From: Azorinus chamasolen
Taxonomy: Eukaryota > Mollusca > Bivalvia > Cardiida > Solecurtidae
DNA length: 64,000 bases
Direction: 5' to 3'
NCBI GenBank assembly: GCA_963576725.1
Contig: OY755242.1
Location: forward strand, 63,430,324 to 63,494,323
Positions within the stretch are counted from its first letter, which is position 1; each line of letters starts with the position of its first letter. A program made the position numbers and the translations under genes. Below are positions 29,930 to 40,624 of the stretch, in pieces. The notes under the pieces are model-generated. The model did not search any database and was not told the origin of the DNA. It was given only the letters and a program-made list of their open reading frames with translations.

Positions 29930-31607
29930 TTCTATCTTTTAAAATGCTTTACTATCTTGCTTATGAAGATAGTCCATTGTTTCACTGTACTTGTGTTTAA
30001 TAATTCTATAAGTTTAATGTAATTTGGTCGTGAAAAGTAATACTTTTTAAGAAAGTCAGTAATCTCAGTATTATAGTTTGCGAAAATGGGACACTCCATG
30101 ATATCCTGGAACTCGTCTCCCAGTTGATTATATGTAGTTTCTTTCATTATTTGGTATGTTCAGCCATCTCACTGTTACAACTGTCAGTCTATCAGTTTGT
30201 GTCAATTTACGTCCGTTTCTGCCCACTATGGGCTAATTGGACGCCCCACGGAGAGGGGAGTGGATACAGATAACCCTGGCCGCGATTCCATGCGGGCGTT
30301 TTTAATAAAATGAATGTAATATTTACATAGCTTTGCAGACAGCAAATCTATGTATTTACTACGTTTAATAATATTTTTAATTTGTTTGTACATATTTGTA
30401 TTGGTCGATCTATTTATATCTGCTGAATGTCTCTCAATTTGCAAAGGGGTTACTCTTTAGGAAATTTGCATGTTACTGTACCACATTACTAAATATCCAG
30501 TATTACATAGTATGTGTTATAGATTGTTAATCCAGGGATATTTGGTCCGGTTTCCTAATAATAATTTATATAGCACTTGATATATTTTGAGGACAGTTGT
30601 GTTGAACCGTTACTGTTTATATCATGTATAATTCGTATCCAAAAATACACTACTCTATGCATAACATCATTTCCAGTGGGGCTGTACCAAGTTCACCATA
30701 TATCAAATGTGAGTTTTTTAGGTTGAATATATACTTAAAAATGTTAGTTGTACTCTTTCAATAGATTCTGTATTTCCATATCCCTATATTTCACTTGCAT
30801 ATAATAGCACGGGTTTTACTGTTTTATTTTTTGTTTTTCAAACAATTCAATTTGTATGTCATATGGTAAAGATAATGTTTAAGATTTTTTAAAAGTGGAA
30901 ACATTGCCGTATTTGCCTGTACAGCTATATATGTTTCTTTGCCTTTACGAACAACCCTATTTTTGATAGGAATAATCCTAAATAGTTTTATTCATCTACT
31001 ATTTCTATATCATTTCCAATTATGAACTCTGTATCGTGCGCTGTTCTGTGTCTACCAAAAACAAAAACAAATCGTTAAACTGGTATTCATTCTTAGTTTG
31101 CAGTCATTACAATATTTTCGAAATGATTTAATGCATTTTGAGGGTCATTTTCATCTTCGATAAAATCACAGTGTCATCTGCGTATAATAGTATAAACAGT
31201 TTTAAGAAAGTGTATGTGCTGTCGTTGGCATTGATACTTCTAACTTTATCGTCTAGGTAGTATTCCATGTCATTTATAAAATTCTAAACAAGAAAGGTGA
31301 TAAATGTGCCCATTGTTGTACACCGACTTTACAATCGAAAAGGAACATGGCAACTTCTGTTGTTACTATTTTTTATTTTATATCTTTGTAAATTTAAGGC
31401 TTTTGATAATTGTTGAACATTGAGCACTGGGTTTGGTTCTTTAATTTTCCCGCCACATAGAATCAAAGACTTGTTTAAAATCAACAAAACAGCAAAACAG
31501 TGTCGTCTGTTCTTGCTGGAGAAGATTTACCAAGCCATTTAGGATAAAGATGTTGTCAATGGTATTTTTCTGAAACCTGATTTCGAATACGTGTCCTCCA
31601 TTATATC
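29930..31607 (-). mobile_element. LINE corpse, 5'-truncated (RT to C-terminal end)
   Basis: Non-LTR retrotransposon read on the minus strand. From high to low coordinate: DNIFILNGLVNLL, then CCFVDFKQVFDSMW (RT block A with D) near 31480-31570, a GVQQWAHLSPFLF-like block (QG-motif region) near 31285-31330, LLYADDTVILS (catalytic YADD) near 31150-31200, VKPVLLYASEIWGYGN-like near 30750-30830, and finally LGDEFQDIMECPIFANYN, YYFSRPNYIKLIELLN at 29935-30130. Many frameshifts and stops break it, and a SINE-like module interrupts it at 30203-30300. The upstream endonuclease is absent, typical of 5' truncation. Clade not settled; it is a different lineage from the LINE at 54.6 kb. Confidence 0.85.
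30203..30300 (-). repeat. SINE-like module, copy 2, inside the LINE corpse
   Basis: On the complement: CTCCCCTCTCCGTGGGGCG, TCCAATTAGCCCATAGTGGG, CAGAAACGGACGTAAATTG, matching 60775-60840. The LINE coding resumes on both sides, so it is a later insertion or a shared tail. A 72-codon frame covering 30226-30444 spans this junction. Confidence 0.65.
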
Positions 31608-31616
31608 ACGTGACCA

Positions 31617-31800
31617 CCATCAATTCAACCCTCCATAAATAAGCCTTTTGGCACAATTGCAAACAGAGCAGACCCACATCAGACGGTTCCTGTAGGAGTC
31701 ATCTAACTTCACCTGGTCTATTTGCTTAAGTAATAACGTAGATCTATTTCTACAGTTTTTGCCATGGTATAATAACGCTATTATAACAAAACAACAGCAA
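31617..31800 (-). mobile_element. T2 MITE, degenerate
   Basis: CAACCCTCCATAAATAAGCC, GCAAACAGAGCAGACCCAC / GTCATCTAACTTCACCTGG hairpin, CTACAGTTTTTGCCATGG. No TTAA at the ends. Confidence 0.7.
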
Positions 31801-31974
31801 ATTGATATTGATACAGTCTATAATTCTAGTGTCCGTCTGATGTAAAAGAAATCCCATTGCAATCTAGTAAGTTATTACCATAGTTATTTACAAAATATTT
31901 ATTTAAAACAACATACAATATACTAAAGTATTGTTCATAACAGAAGAATATGTGATAAGTTTTGCAAGCCATTT

Positions 31975-32220
31975 GGGTCTAGACGTAAAACACGCTCTGT
32001 TTTAAATTATCGTCCTCATCAGGTCCAATTCAATGGTTGACGCCCAACGTACTGGGGTGTACCTATATGGCACAAGAATTGGGACCGATGTGCCAGATCT
32101 AAATTATACCATGAGCAAACACTCGATATCCTGATTAAGCGGCCACTATAGTAGCCGTGTGATCTGGGACTACTCCATTTTAAAAGGCATTAAAAAGAGT
32201 ATCTGAATATTAATAGTTAA
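31975..32220. mobile_element. T5 scrap followed by T2 3' part
   Basis: 31975-32080: TTGGGTCTAGACGTAAAACAC, TCGTCCTCATCAGGTCC. 32085-32220 (plus): AGATCTAAATTATACCATG, GAGCAAACACTCGATATC, GTAGCCGTGTGATCTGGG, ending AGTTAA. Confidence 0.55.
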
Positions 32221-32676
32221 ATCATTTGTAGCGTGTGTTAGGCCAAGCACACTAGCATAGGTATTTCTTCGGTTGAAGAAACGGTGTTAACGTTTTTTCA
32301 AAGAGACAGTTGGCCTGATGAAAGGCAAACATACTCTTTTCAAAACCTTCGTCGAAAAGACAGACTCATCACTGGGTATCTGATCTGAATCCAACCCATT
32401 TGCAAAGGCAAGCTACGTCGATATCAGTGCGTCAATGGATTAAGTCTGAGCACATCTGTTATTTGTTCTTCAATTGACATAAAATATTTATGACTCCGAT
32501 AATTCTATAATGATATGAACAAGTTTCAAATTGTTTAAAAAAAATGTTAACCATATTATGAAAACATGTCAAGCACGTGACTTGGACAGATGACTACAAA
32601 TCAAAAGTTTTGGAATATTAATGAAGTTTCGTTATTGATACATAATTGCACATTGTTTTAACATATTCCAAAATTA

Positions 32677-32909
32677 TTAACCCTTTCTCTCATATAAACG
32701 CCTTTTCACTCATTTGCAAACAGGGTTGACCTTGAGCAGGCGGTTCCTATATGAGCCTGCTCTGTTTGCTTTTGACAAGATCTGATTTTACAGTGGCTGT
32801 CAAATCAAAACATTTCCTTGATAAGTTTACTTTATAAATATTCAGCTACATTGTTATAGTTATTTATGATGCTATTATATCTTACATAATTGAACAGTGA
32901 AAGGGTTAA
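32677..32909 (-). mobile_element. T1/T2 hybrid MITE, full length
   Basis: TTAACCCTTTCTCTCATATA to AGTGAAAGGGTTAA. Hairpin GCAAACAGGGTTGACC, partly collapsed (GCGGTTCCTATATGAGCC), then GATCTGATTTTACAG and CAAATCAAAACATTTCCTTG. The same composition recurs at 63598-63842. Confidence 0.82.
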
Positions 32910-32971
32910 CAAACATTTTAACTATTACCTACCTAAAGGCGTGACCGGCATATGAAAGAGACTGATCTGGT

Positions 32972-33350
32972 CCGAGTTTCACGAATACCCTTACGTAATT
33001 TACTTAATATCAGGCTTAATTGATTAGGGGTATTATACTTGCACATAGAGAAGATAAGAAAAATAATTATATCTTAACAGGATCCTTAGAGATATTCAGT
33101 TTTATTCTTAAAGAGAAAAAGTCGGTTTTAATGAAACATCTAATTAAAACCAAAATGTATTTAGTAAAATTATTCGGTCTGTTAAAAGATTTAATAAGAT
33201 CACCTTCAGTTATCATCAAGTACAAAGTTCATTCTTAAAATTATTACCCATTTAAAAAAACCACTAATTTATGAAACGTTATGCTCATTAGTGTGTATTT
33301 TTTACATAACAGGCTTAAGTAATTATTTAAGAATGTTCATGAAACTTGGG
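32972..33350. mobile_element. TIR element with CCGAGTTTCA tips (379 bp)
   Basis: Left CCGAGTTTCACGAATACCC, TAATTTACTTAATATCAGGC; right (complement) CCCAAGTTTCATGAACATTC, TAATTACTTAAGCCTG. About 45-bp inverted termini, with internal TTTAATTAAAACC-type sequence. The 73-codon frame at 33020 lies inside and looks incidental. Confidence 0.7.
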
Positions 33351-33486
33351 CCTGTCCTGAATCCAACCCGTTGCAAATACCAACAACGAAGATATTAGAG
33401 CGCCAATGGATTAAGTCTGAACACATCTGGCATTCGGTCTTCAATTGACATAAAACATTTATTCCTTTTCCAATAACGAATAGGAA

Positions 33487-33849
33487 CTTTAATTTGGATG
33501 TTTATTTCTTAAAACTCATTTCAAATTACACAAACAATTCCTATTTAAACTTCATAACAGAAATTGGACTTCACAATTGTCGAACTGGAAACAAAGCGGA
33601 AAATGCCAAACATGCATCTATCTACAAAATACACAGCAGTAATTTGCTACTAAGTTGGACAAAGATATATCAGTATGACGTATTAATACAATCATCTACA
33701 GTGTTTAGGTTGCATCAAACACTGAGCATGATCGCGACTTTAGCAGCCTAGAAACTGACCAGGGCCTACATTGTTTGAAATGTTCCGAAACTAATTGTTA
33801 TTCTTGTTTTCATTAAGCAAAACGTCTAATAACAAAAACATATAAACAC
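33487..33849. other. No recognised feature
   Basis: An 85-codon plus-strand frame (33494-33751) has no motif I know. 33745-33785 (GAAACTGACCAGGGCC, TACATTGTTTG) is a core scrap. Confidence 0.35.
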
Positions 33850-34030
33850 TGGCTTAAGAAATAATGACACCATATATGCCAATTAACTGCAGAACTGTAA
33901 AATCAGGTATTTATTATTTCATCAGCAAGTCAGTCGAGAAGACCCTGATTAGAAAGCCCATACATGAGTCGTCTGATCTGGATCTACACTGTTTGTAAAG
34001 ACGTTAAAAGGCATAGGATCAATTATTCTA
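33850..34030 (+). mobile_element. T2 MITE, degenerate
   Basis: AAGAAATAATGACACCATAT, AACTGCAGAACTGTAAAATC, hairpin AGAAGACCCTGATTAGAAAG / GTCGTCTGATCTGGATC, then GACGTTAAAAGGCATAGG. Confidence 0.65.
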
Positions 34031-34099
34031 TCTACTTATCGGAGGTTTTGTGCTATATTAGATTTGTTCTATATTCACCAATCAATGAATGAACTGTTT

Positions 34100-34322
34100 A
34101 TTCATTTCACTGTTGCATATTCATGTAAGAAATAATGACATCATGAATATTTATCAACTTTGTATTTGTAATGGCATATTTACATAGAATTGTTTAGTAC
34201 TAGTGGAAACTGCAGAGTCAATTTTATAAGCAAACAGAGCAGACCCTGTTCAGACGGCTTCTTTCCAGCTCTTCTCTGTTTGCAAACGGGTGAAAATGTG
34301 TTTATATCCAGGAAAGGGTTAA
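34100..34322 (+). mobile_element. T1/T2 hybrid MITE, hairpin collapsed, in a P1 core
   Basis: CACTGTTGCATATTCATG, ATAATGACATCATGAATATT, GCAAACAGAGCAGACCCTG with the second arm mostly lost (GACGGCTTCTTTCCAGC), CAGGAAAGGGTTAA. Immediately after the TTAA comes TGCAGAGTGAAAGTAATGC, P1 core sequence. Confidence 0.75.
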
Positions 34323-34659
34323 TGCAGAGTGAAAGTAATGCAGGATGGTAGACGTATTTAGAGTAAAGTGGTTTCTTTTTCTTGTTGTGGTGATGTTCGG
34401 GCGGCTGTTTGTTATGTATGTGGTGTTTCCTGCGTGACTCATATTTGTACTTCTAGTATATTTGCAAACATGTTTCATCCAGACCAGGTCCTTGTCAGGA
34501 TACACCCAACGGTTTGACAAAGGTAAACAACTTTCATCACCCCTTAAAGAACAAATGTAATTGTATAGTTAAACCATAAACTAATATATAGAAAGATTGT
34601 AAGTAGCACCCATGACGATAGACTCAAGAATATTCTAATATGAAGGACATAATTACTGT
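34323..34659. other. P1 core scrap then unassigned
   Basis: Only the first 30 bp are assigned (P1). No gene seen. Confidence 0.35.
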
Positions 34660-34910
34660 TACACAGAGCTACAGATAGAGGTTCGTACCCAAATACTTAA
34701 ATCCTCATTCCTCCACCAAACCGTATACTGTGACCATTCTTTAGAATCGTCTCTTCAGGACGATTCTAAAGAGTGTTCACAGTATACGGTTTGGTGGAGA
34801 AATAAAGGAGCTATTTTCGAAAATGTTTAGATTGGCGCATCTTATCTGGATCTCTGAGTACAAATTGTTGTCATTCTTCTGCCTTAGCTGCTCTTTACCA
34901 TGCATGATTA
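34660..34910 (+). mobile_element. F foldback, full hairpin
   Basis: Hairpin 34708-34803: CCTCCACCAAACCGTATACTG ... and its inverse, loop GTCTCTTCAGGAC. The shared change TATACGG in both arms (other copies TATAGGG) is compensated. Followed by GCGCATCTTATCTGGATCTC. Confidence 0.85.
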
Positions 34911-34944
34911 ACTTAAAATAAACATTAACGTGTGGAGACCGAGT

Positions 34945-35055
34945 GACATTTGCAAACAGTGTTGACCCAGATCAGTGTTGACCTAGATGATGGTTGACCT
35001 AGATCAGGGGGTCCTAAGGAAGCCCTCTGATCTGATCAGTGTTGGTCATAAATAT
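34945..35055. mobile_element. T6-like core with internal tandem copies
   Basis: GTTGACCCAGATCA, GTTGACCTAGATGATG, GTTGACCTAGATCAGGG appear in a row, then GGTCCTAAGGAAGCCCTCTG and GATCAGTGTTGG. One arm appears to have been repeated three times. Confidence 0.55.
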
Positions 35056-35405
35056 AGTTTGCTTGAATAATTAATTGTGATACAATATTCTAATTAATAT
35101 TCAGAAAAGGCGTAGTTGGTTTTAATTATTCATCAGGTTAAGAATCTAGAACACGACCTTACGTGATTACTTTATGCTCAGGTAATTACTTTTCCATTAT
35201 ATGTGGGTTTATCCAATTTATAAATATGACGCCTAATTTATCAAAAACATATTCCTTCTGAAACAAAAACGCCTTTGCATAATATGGGGAAACACTGCTC
35301 TAGTTTAGATGTTATTAAAGCTTTGGAATATTTACAACAATTTAATGTTCGTTCTTTTCCCATCGGACTGACAAAAAAGGTCTAACACCATCACATTTTT
35401 ACTTG
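35056..35405. other. No recognised feature
   Basis: Unassigned AT-rich DNA. Confidence 0.35.
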
Positions 35406-35640
35406 TTAATCCTTTCCTTCATATAAACGCATTTTCACGATTTGCAAACAGAGTAGACCCAGATAAGACGGCTCCTGATCAGTCTGTCGTTTCCCCACGG
35501 AATTTGATAGATCTGTTTCTTTACTTTCTAGTTTTGTTACAATGCCTCAGCTTTCATATTTCATTGTAAAACTGTTTTTGTCCATGAATATTCAGTACAT
35601 ATTGAAATTTGAAATAAAAATAGAACAGGGAAAGGGTTAA
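35406..35640 (-). mobile_element. T1 MITE with damaged hairpin
   Basis: TTAATCCTTTCCTTCATATA to GAACAGGGAAAGGGTTAA. The core reads ACGGCTCCTGATCAGTCTG, missing most of the second arm. Confidence 0.87.
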
Positions 35641-35654
35641 CTCTTGGCATGCTT

Positions 35655-35740
35655 TTAAAAACTAATAATATCTCAAACAAATTGGATCCTGGTGAGACGC
35701 CGATGTATTGCTCGCAGTGGGATGAGGGTTAGAGCTTTCA
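35655..35740. mobile_element. T5 core fragment
   Basis: CTCAAACAAATTGGATCCTG, GTGAGACGCCGATGTATTGC; the opposite arm is eroded. Confidence 0.5.
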
Positions 35741-36184
35741 ATAAACACTGATTTATTCTCGGTGAACTCTTGCATACTTCTGTAAGGGTTTCCAACTTTT
35801 AATTGGTAAGGGCAATCTTTCAAGAAAGAAAATAGTGATAAATAGTCAATAACCCTGATCAAGATATTTGAAAATGAGCTCTGTAACCTTGGTCTGCGCT
35901 GTTGACGATTGAGACCATTAGATCCACATTCTATGGACTAAAAGCCCAGCATACATATCTGAGTTCAGAAACCAATTCATTATTCATGGCAACGATAATT
36001 AGATGTACCATCCACTGACATCTGACACGTTTTGTGAGACTAAGATTAACTAGTTTGTTATCAGCTTTGGAAACAGTTTGGGTGCCGAGGAGACGCCGAG
36101 TAACTCGATGCCTCATCAGGATCTTACTGTTTATCATTGACAATGTTTTCGTAAATGAATGGAAGGAACGTATGCATGTAACCA

Positions 36185-36400
36185 GAACTCCAGATAAGAT
36201 GCGTAAATTAAATCATTTTCAGGAATAACGTCTTTATTTCTCCACCAAACCCTATACTGTGACCACTCTTTAAAATCGCCACTCTTTAGAATCGTCTCGA
36301 AGAGACGATTCTAAAGAGTGGTCACAGTATAGGGTTTGGGGGAAAAGTGACGATTTTAGTATCTGGGTGAGCACTTTTATGATCTGTAGCTCTGCGTGTA
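36185..36400 (+). mobile_element. F foldback, full hairpin
   Basis: CAGATAAGATGCGTAAATTAA leads into TTTCTCCACCAAACCC ... GGGTTTGGGGGAAAAG. The left arm has an extra partial copy (CTCTTTAAAATCGCCACTCTTTAG begins as a tandem duplicate). Loop TCTCGAAGAGA. Confidence 0.82.
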
Positions 36401-36544
36401 ACATCAAAACAGACGACGACACATTTTGCACAGGACAATAACCTTATTACTGAAGGGTTAATAAATATTTAGACCCACATGTTCTTCCCTGTAGTGATTC
36501 CGTTCAAAAGAGTATCTCATCAGTTATAGAAACGAAGGGTATTG

Positions 36545-36753
36545 CAGTAGAACCTGTCTGAAGCGTCCATTAAAAAGTGGTTTAATTATTGACCAGTAAA
36601 GGAGGGAGGTGGTAGCTTAATGCAAGTCGAAAGTAATGCAGAACGCTCTTATATGTGCTATCTGCATTACTTTTGTCCTGCATTAAGCAGCCACCTGCGT
36701 TTTAAGATTCCTATATTCAACAAATGAATGACTGTTTAGGACATGTTCTACTG
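36545..36753 (+). mobile_element. P1 MITE, full length (209 bp)
   Basis: CAGTAGAACCTGTCTGAAGCG to AGGACATGTTCTACTG; TA at right (36754-36755), mutated at left. Core GGTAGCTTAATGCAAG / CTGCATTAAGCAGCC. Confidence 0.87.
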
Positions 36754-37249
36754 TATTTCTTGCTGAGTGAAACAAAGGAAATGATCTATGTGGACTGAAC
36801 CTTTGTTTAAACAAATAATAGATCTTAAAAACGGATCAAGTGACGACACTTGGGGGTAACAAACAAGCAATGCCTCAAGACTGTAAAGAGGAAGCCATCC
36901 ATCTTAAATGACTTTTATTTTGTCCCTTGCTAGTAATGAGTCTGTTAAAAAACAATACAATATTGGTATTAACATTAATGCCACATTCACTCAATTTCAA
37001 GTAGTATATGATATGCTTCCAAAAGGTACCAGTGCGTTTTTGAGGGAGCTTATTAAAATTCAAATGGTAATTGCAGTTCTCAAATTAGGTCTTTGTTAGG
37101 TTTGTAAAGTATTTTTGGGTTGCATTTAAAAGCTTCGGTTAAGAATGGTAAATATATATTTCATCTTGTATTTTATGAATGAACTGCTCGTCATGTTTCA
37201 AGATGAGGATTCTCCTTTCACAATGTGTCTATATTTGTTAGAGGTTGTC

Positions 37250-37498
37250 ATAACCCTGTACTCCATAAATACGACAATCAACGCATTTTCAAATAAAGTA
37301 GACCCAGATCAGACGGCTCCTATAGGAGCCGTCTGATCAGGGTCTTCTCTGTTTGCTTATGATATGATAAAGATCCGACCCTACAGTTTCTGCCATGGCG
37401 AAGCATTTATGTGTACATGTGCTTTTGTAACAATTAATCTAATCAATATGCATGATGTCATTATTTCTTACATGAATATGCACTGAGTAAAGGGTTAA
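37250..37498 (-). mobile_element. T2 MITE, full length
   Basis: ATAACCCTGTACTCCATAAA to CTGAGTAAAGGGTTAA. Hairpin GTAGACCCAGATCAGACGG / CCGTCTGATCAGGGTC, centre CCTATAGG. Confidence 0.9.
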
Positions 37499-38190
37499 CC
37501 AAAAGTTAACCTACTTTTTACCTTTTCAAATTAATTAAATATAGAATTAAAACTGAGGTAATATCTGATAGACCAGCAACAAAAGGTGACAATTTATTTA
37601 CTTTAATGACAATCAATCTAAATAAGATATCTAGATATATTTTAAGCGATATTCTCTACTTGCAACGTTTTTTTTTAAAAAAAAAATACCTAAAAACTAC
37701 ATAAACCATTTGCGTATATACTATATACCGAAAAGAAGTATATCGCAAGAAAGCCAAACGAATAAACGACGAAGAAGAGAAAACGTTCATGTGTTTGATA
37801 TTTAATACCCGAAGTGTTTTCGGCAATGTATTAGAAGTACATGTATAGCATTTTTCGGACTGCGTTTTAGTTTCGTTAACTGTTCGACAAAGGCCGATAA
37901 TATTTTGTTGTAGAACAAAAATTATAAGTATAGTTGAAAACGATTTATTTTGTGTCGCAGAGCATTTTTCGATATAAGTTCAAATCGGCAATATTCATAG
38001 TAGTGTCTGAACATAGCAAATACCAAGTTTTATATTGATATTGAAAATAATTATGCGTTTATTGTGTGGATTTTCACTTCAACTGTGCTACTGACGCAGA
38101 TCGAAGGTTTCCTCCGAGAATGATGCAGATATATATTGTTGTTGACAAATAAAAGTCGTGACGATCACTACAACTTGCGATCATTTCAAG
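37499..38190. other. No recognised feature
   Basis: Unassigned; a T-run/A-run palindrome lies at 37670-37688. Confidence 0.4.
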
Positions 38191-38640
38191 ACAGACGCAA
38201 CCCATTTCAACCCAGTGGTAAGATGCGTAATTTAACCCTTCGCTTGCTAATCGCGTCAATATACCTACCTGTAAATAGTGAAGACCCAGATGAGACAGCT
38301 CCTGCAGGAGCTGTCTCATCAGGGTCTGCACTATTTACAAGTTGATTGTGCAACCAGTGCACTCCACAACAGTGATTGCGCAGCGAAATACGTGTACACA
38401 GTGAAGATATATGTAATTATACAACAGGGCAATGGGTAAAGAAGGAGAAATGTATTTTAGCAAGCGAAGGGTTAAAACATGTTCAAGAATAACTTCTTTA
38501 TTTCTCCACCAAACCCTCGAAGAGATGATTCTAAAGTGTGGTCACAGTATAGGGTTTGGTGGAGAAATGGTCATTCTTGTACTTGGGTTAGCACCTTTAT
38601 CTGTAATCTCATGACGATAGTATCGTCTCCAAACATTCCA
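38191..38640 (+). mobile_element. F foldback interrupted by T3
   Basis: GTAAGATGCGTAATT before and AACATGTTCAAGAATAAC after the T3 match F flank at 36190-36225. The hairpin (38498-38570) has lost most of its left arm (CCAAACCCTCGAAGAGATG). Confidence 0.78.
38232..38475 (+). mobile_element. T3 MITE, full length, nested in F
   Basis: TTAACCCTTCGCTTGCTA to AGCAAGCGAAGGGTTAA. Hairpin GTAAATAGTGAAGACCCAG ... CAGGGTCTGCACTATTTAC, centre CCTGCAGG. Confidence 0.93.
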
Positions 38641-38787
38641 TACAGCCCCTTGGTTGTGCATTAGACAGGTGGTCTTCACTTGGTGTGAGATTAATTTTCT
38701 TGTCTGCATATGGGCAGATTTGTCTGCATGCATTCAAAGACATATGATCAACCGACAAAACAAGTGTCGTGGTCAATATTGCTCAGA

Positions 38788-38900
38788 CTCGAAGAGACGA
38801 TTCTAAAGAGTGGTAACAGTATATAGCCTTTGGTGGAGAAATGACGATGTCGTATTTTTGTACGTACGTTTATCTGTAACTCTGTTTAAAGCATTCTATT
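38788..38900 (+). mobile_element. F foldback, right half
   Basis: CTCGAAGAGACGATTCTAAAG, AGTGGTAACAGTATATAGCC, TTTGGTGGAGAAATGACG, GTTTATCTGTAACTCTG. The left arm is absent. Confidence 0.65.
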
Positions 38901-39476
38901 ATTATGGGGTCGTTTCTTTCAGTGGATGCTCTGGTTTGCCGCTGCTCAGGAGAAACCTATCTTCGCCCAGGATTATACAAATATTTCTCCCAGTTATTGT
39001 AGAAAATTCTTGCACATCTTTCCCAAAGCAGAAACCCATGAAACTATGGTATTTACATTTCTTCCCATTATGTTTTCTTTCTGGAAGACACGGCATGTTT
39101 TAATTTAATTTAATGATCTCATCATGGCGTTGATTTTGTCACGTCGGTGCAATCTGAACTAATTTTCACCTTACTCTGTAAACACCTAAAAGCTCGATAT
39201 TGAGAATACTATCGTTAAAATGACCATGACAATGAAAGATAATTTCGGCGGATAGATCGGATTGAACCTGCCAGACATGGACAGTACTTAGGTAAAATTC
39301 ACTTCCCGTAAAGGATAGGGTCTGGCAGGCAGATCGAGATTAATGAATCGTTATCGTTTTTTATGAAATGAAAATTTGCAGATTGACGAAGTCATCCATA
39401 GCAATATACATGTGATGGACAGCACCGCCAACATACTGCTATAAGATCGCCCAATCATAGAGCCCTTAGAATTCTA
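38901..39476. other. Unassigned; one inverted repeat
   Basis: GAACCTGCCAGACATGG (39266) and TCTGGCAGGCAGATCG (39311) are inverted copies separated by ~30 bp. The minus-strand and plus-strand frames at 38810-39108 have no recognised domain. Confidence 0.4.
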
Positions 39477-39721
39477 TTAACCCTTTTTGGCGCCAAATCT
39501 CTAATTCTCGTCTGCAACTTGTTAAATCATTAATTTTGGTAAAATAAGGAAATTAGATACATAAATGCAAATTTCAAAGGAATAAAGCACATATATAGAA
39601 ATAGAGTATGAGACAAAAAGTGAAGCCCCAGATCAGACCCCGCCTTGAAAAGGCGGCGTCTGATTTGGGACTGCACTATTTGTCGTGGTGCATTTTGCGA
39701 CTTTGGTGGTAAAAGGGTTAA
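39477..39721 (-). mobile_element. T7 MITE, full length (245 bp)
   Basis: TTAACCCTTTTTGGCGCCAA to TTTGGTGGTAAAAGGGTTAA. Hairpin AAGCCCCAGATCAGACCCC / GCGTCTGATTTGGGACTGC, centre CGCCTTGAAAAGGCGG. Confidence 0.87.
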
Positions 39722-39847
39722 CCAGTAACCCGCTAAAAAGTAATGTTTGGTAAATATTGGATCTGGTGCAAGTTTTATCCAATCCGGAGTTGGCAAACAA
39801 TGAACCAGGTCACATTCTGAGCAGGTTGTATTTTTACAGCCGGTTAA
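39718..39847. mobile_element. T5 MITE with hairpin lost (130 bp)
   Basis: Begins at T7's TTAA (39718). GGATCTGGTGCAAGTTTTAT, GGCAAACAATGAACCAGG, CACATTCTGAGCAGG, CAGCCGGTTAA. No GGATCC core arms remain. Confidence 0.65.
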
Positions 39848-40372
39848 CGGACTACATGTAGTATAGACTGTAGAAAGCAACTGTATTTTAAAGGCAATAC
39901 CATCTACACACTTTTACAAAGTACATGTACATGCTTGGTGCGGGCATATTAGCTCCCGCACACCAGTATAGCTTTTTCCAGTAGCTAATCAGTTTAACAG
40001 TGACGATTATTTCTCATTTTTGTAACCTAGACCCATAGAGGAATTAAGTCAGGTTTTATTTTATTACAGGATATTGATATTTGTGTTTTATTAACTTAAT
40101 CAGCTTGCGCCCATATGCAACGCACGTTTGTTCCTTCCGAACTAATAAATAAAACATGGAAGGATTGGGACAAAAGTACGATAATACCGAGTTTGAAAGC
40201 AATCATTGAAAAGAAGTCTTCTTGGTTTTTAGGTCAAACATTTCACCCTGCGGTAGACTACCACCCGGTTTTAAGATTCATTTGTTTAATCTTTAAGAGA
40301 TCGTTTAATGCAGGTTTGGCAGTAATGTTAATATTCTTTAAACATTCGAACGCTGAATTTGTAAACGGATTA
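39848..40372. other. No recognised feature
   Basis: An 87-codon frame (40115-40378) begins with a plausible methionine but no domain is recognised and it runs into P1. Treated as non-coding. Confidence 0.4.
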
Positions 40373-40573
40373 CAATAAAACCTCTCTAAACCGGAATACT
40401 AGTAGATAAGAATTGAGATACTTTAGGCAGGTGGCTGCTTAATGCAGGGTGAAAGTCATGCAGAAAGCTCCTACAGGAGCTTTCTGCGTGACTTTCACCC
40501 TTCATTAAGCTGCCACCTGGCTCCAAGACCGATATTTATACCAAATTTAACGTCCGGTTTAGAGAGGTTTTAC
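40373..40573 (+). mobile_element. P1 MITE, full length (201 bp)
   Basis: CAATAAAACCTCTCTAAACCG to CGGTTTAGAGAGGTTTTACTG with TA on both sides. Core GTGGCTGCTTAATGCAGGG / CTTCATTAAGCTGCCACC, centre CCTACAGG. Reference of the AAACCGG subfamily; arms differ T versus A before GCTTAA. Confidence 0.92.
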
Positions 40574-40624
40574 TGTATTACAAAACTCAAACAAGTCGAT
40601 CTTACTGTGAATATGCAGGCTTTT

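Larger units (their letters stand above)
32383..33486 (+). repeat. 130-bp direct duplication flanking ~0.84 kb
   Basis: 32383-32514 and 33356-33486 share CTGAATCCAACCC, TTGCAAA, CAATGGATTAAGTCTGA, CACATCTG and TTCTTCAATTGACATAAAA. The left part is a T5 right half; homology continues about 50 bp past the T5 end, so it is a genomic duplication, not two independent T5 copies. Confidence 0.7.
35930..37100. repeat. M repeat, copy 3, with T5, F and P1 insertions
   Basis: CTATGGACTAAAAGCCCAGC, AACCAATTCATTATTCATGG, GTGAGACTAAGATTAACTAG and later AAATGACTTTTATTTTGTCCC, CCACATTCACTCAATTTC match M at 22 and 27 kb. A T5 core (36060-36135), F (36185-36400) and P1 (36545-36753) lie within. Confidence 0.5.

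Noticed and set aside
40115..40378. Possible host exon (87 codons)
   Set aside because: No recognised domain, no convincing splice sites, and the frame ends inside a P1 element.
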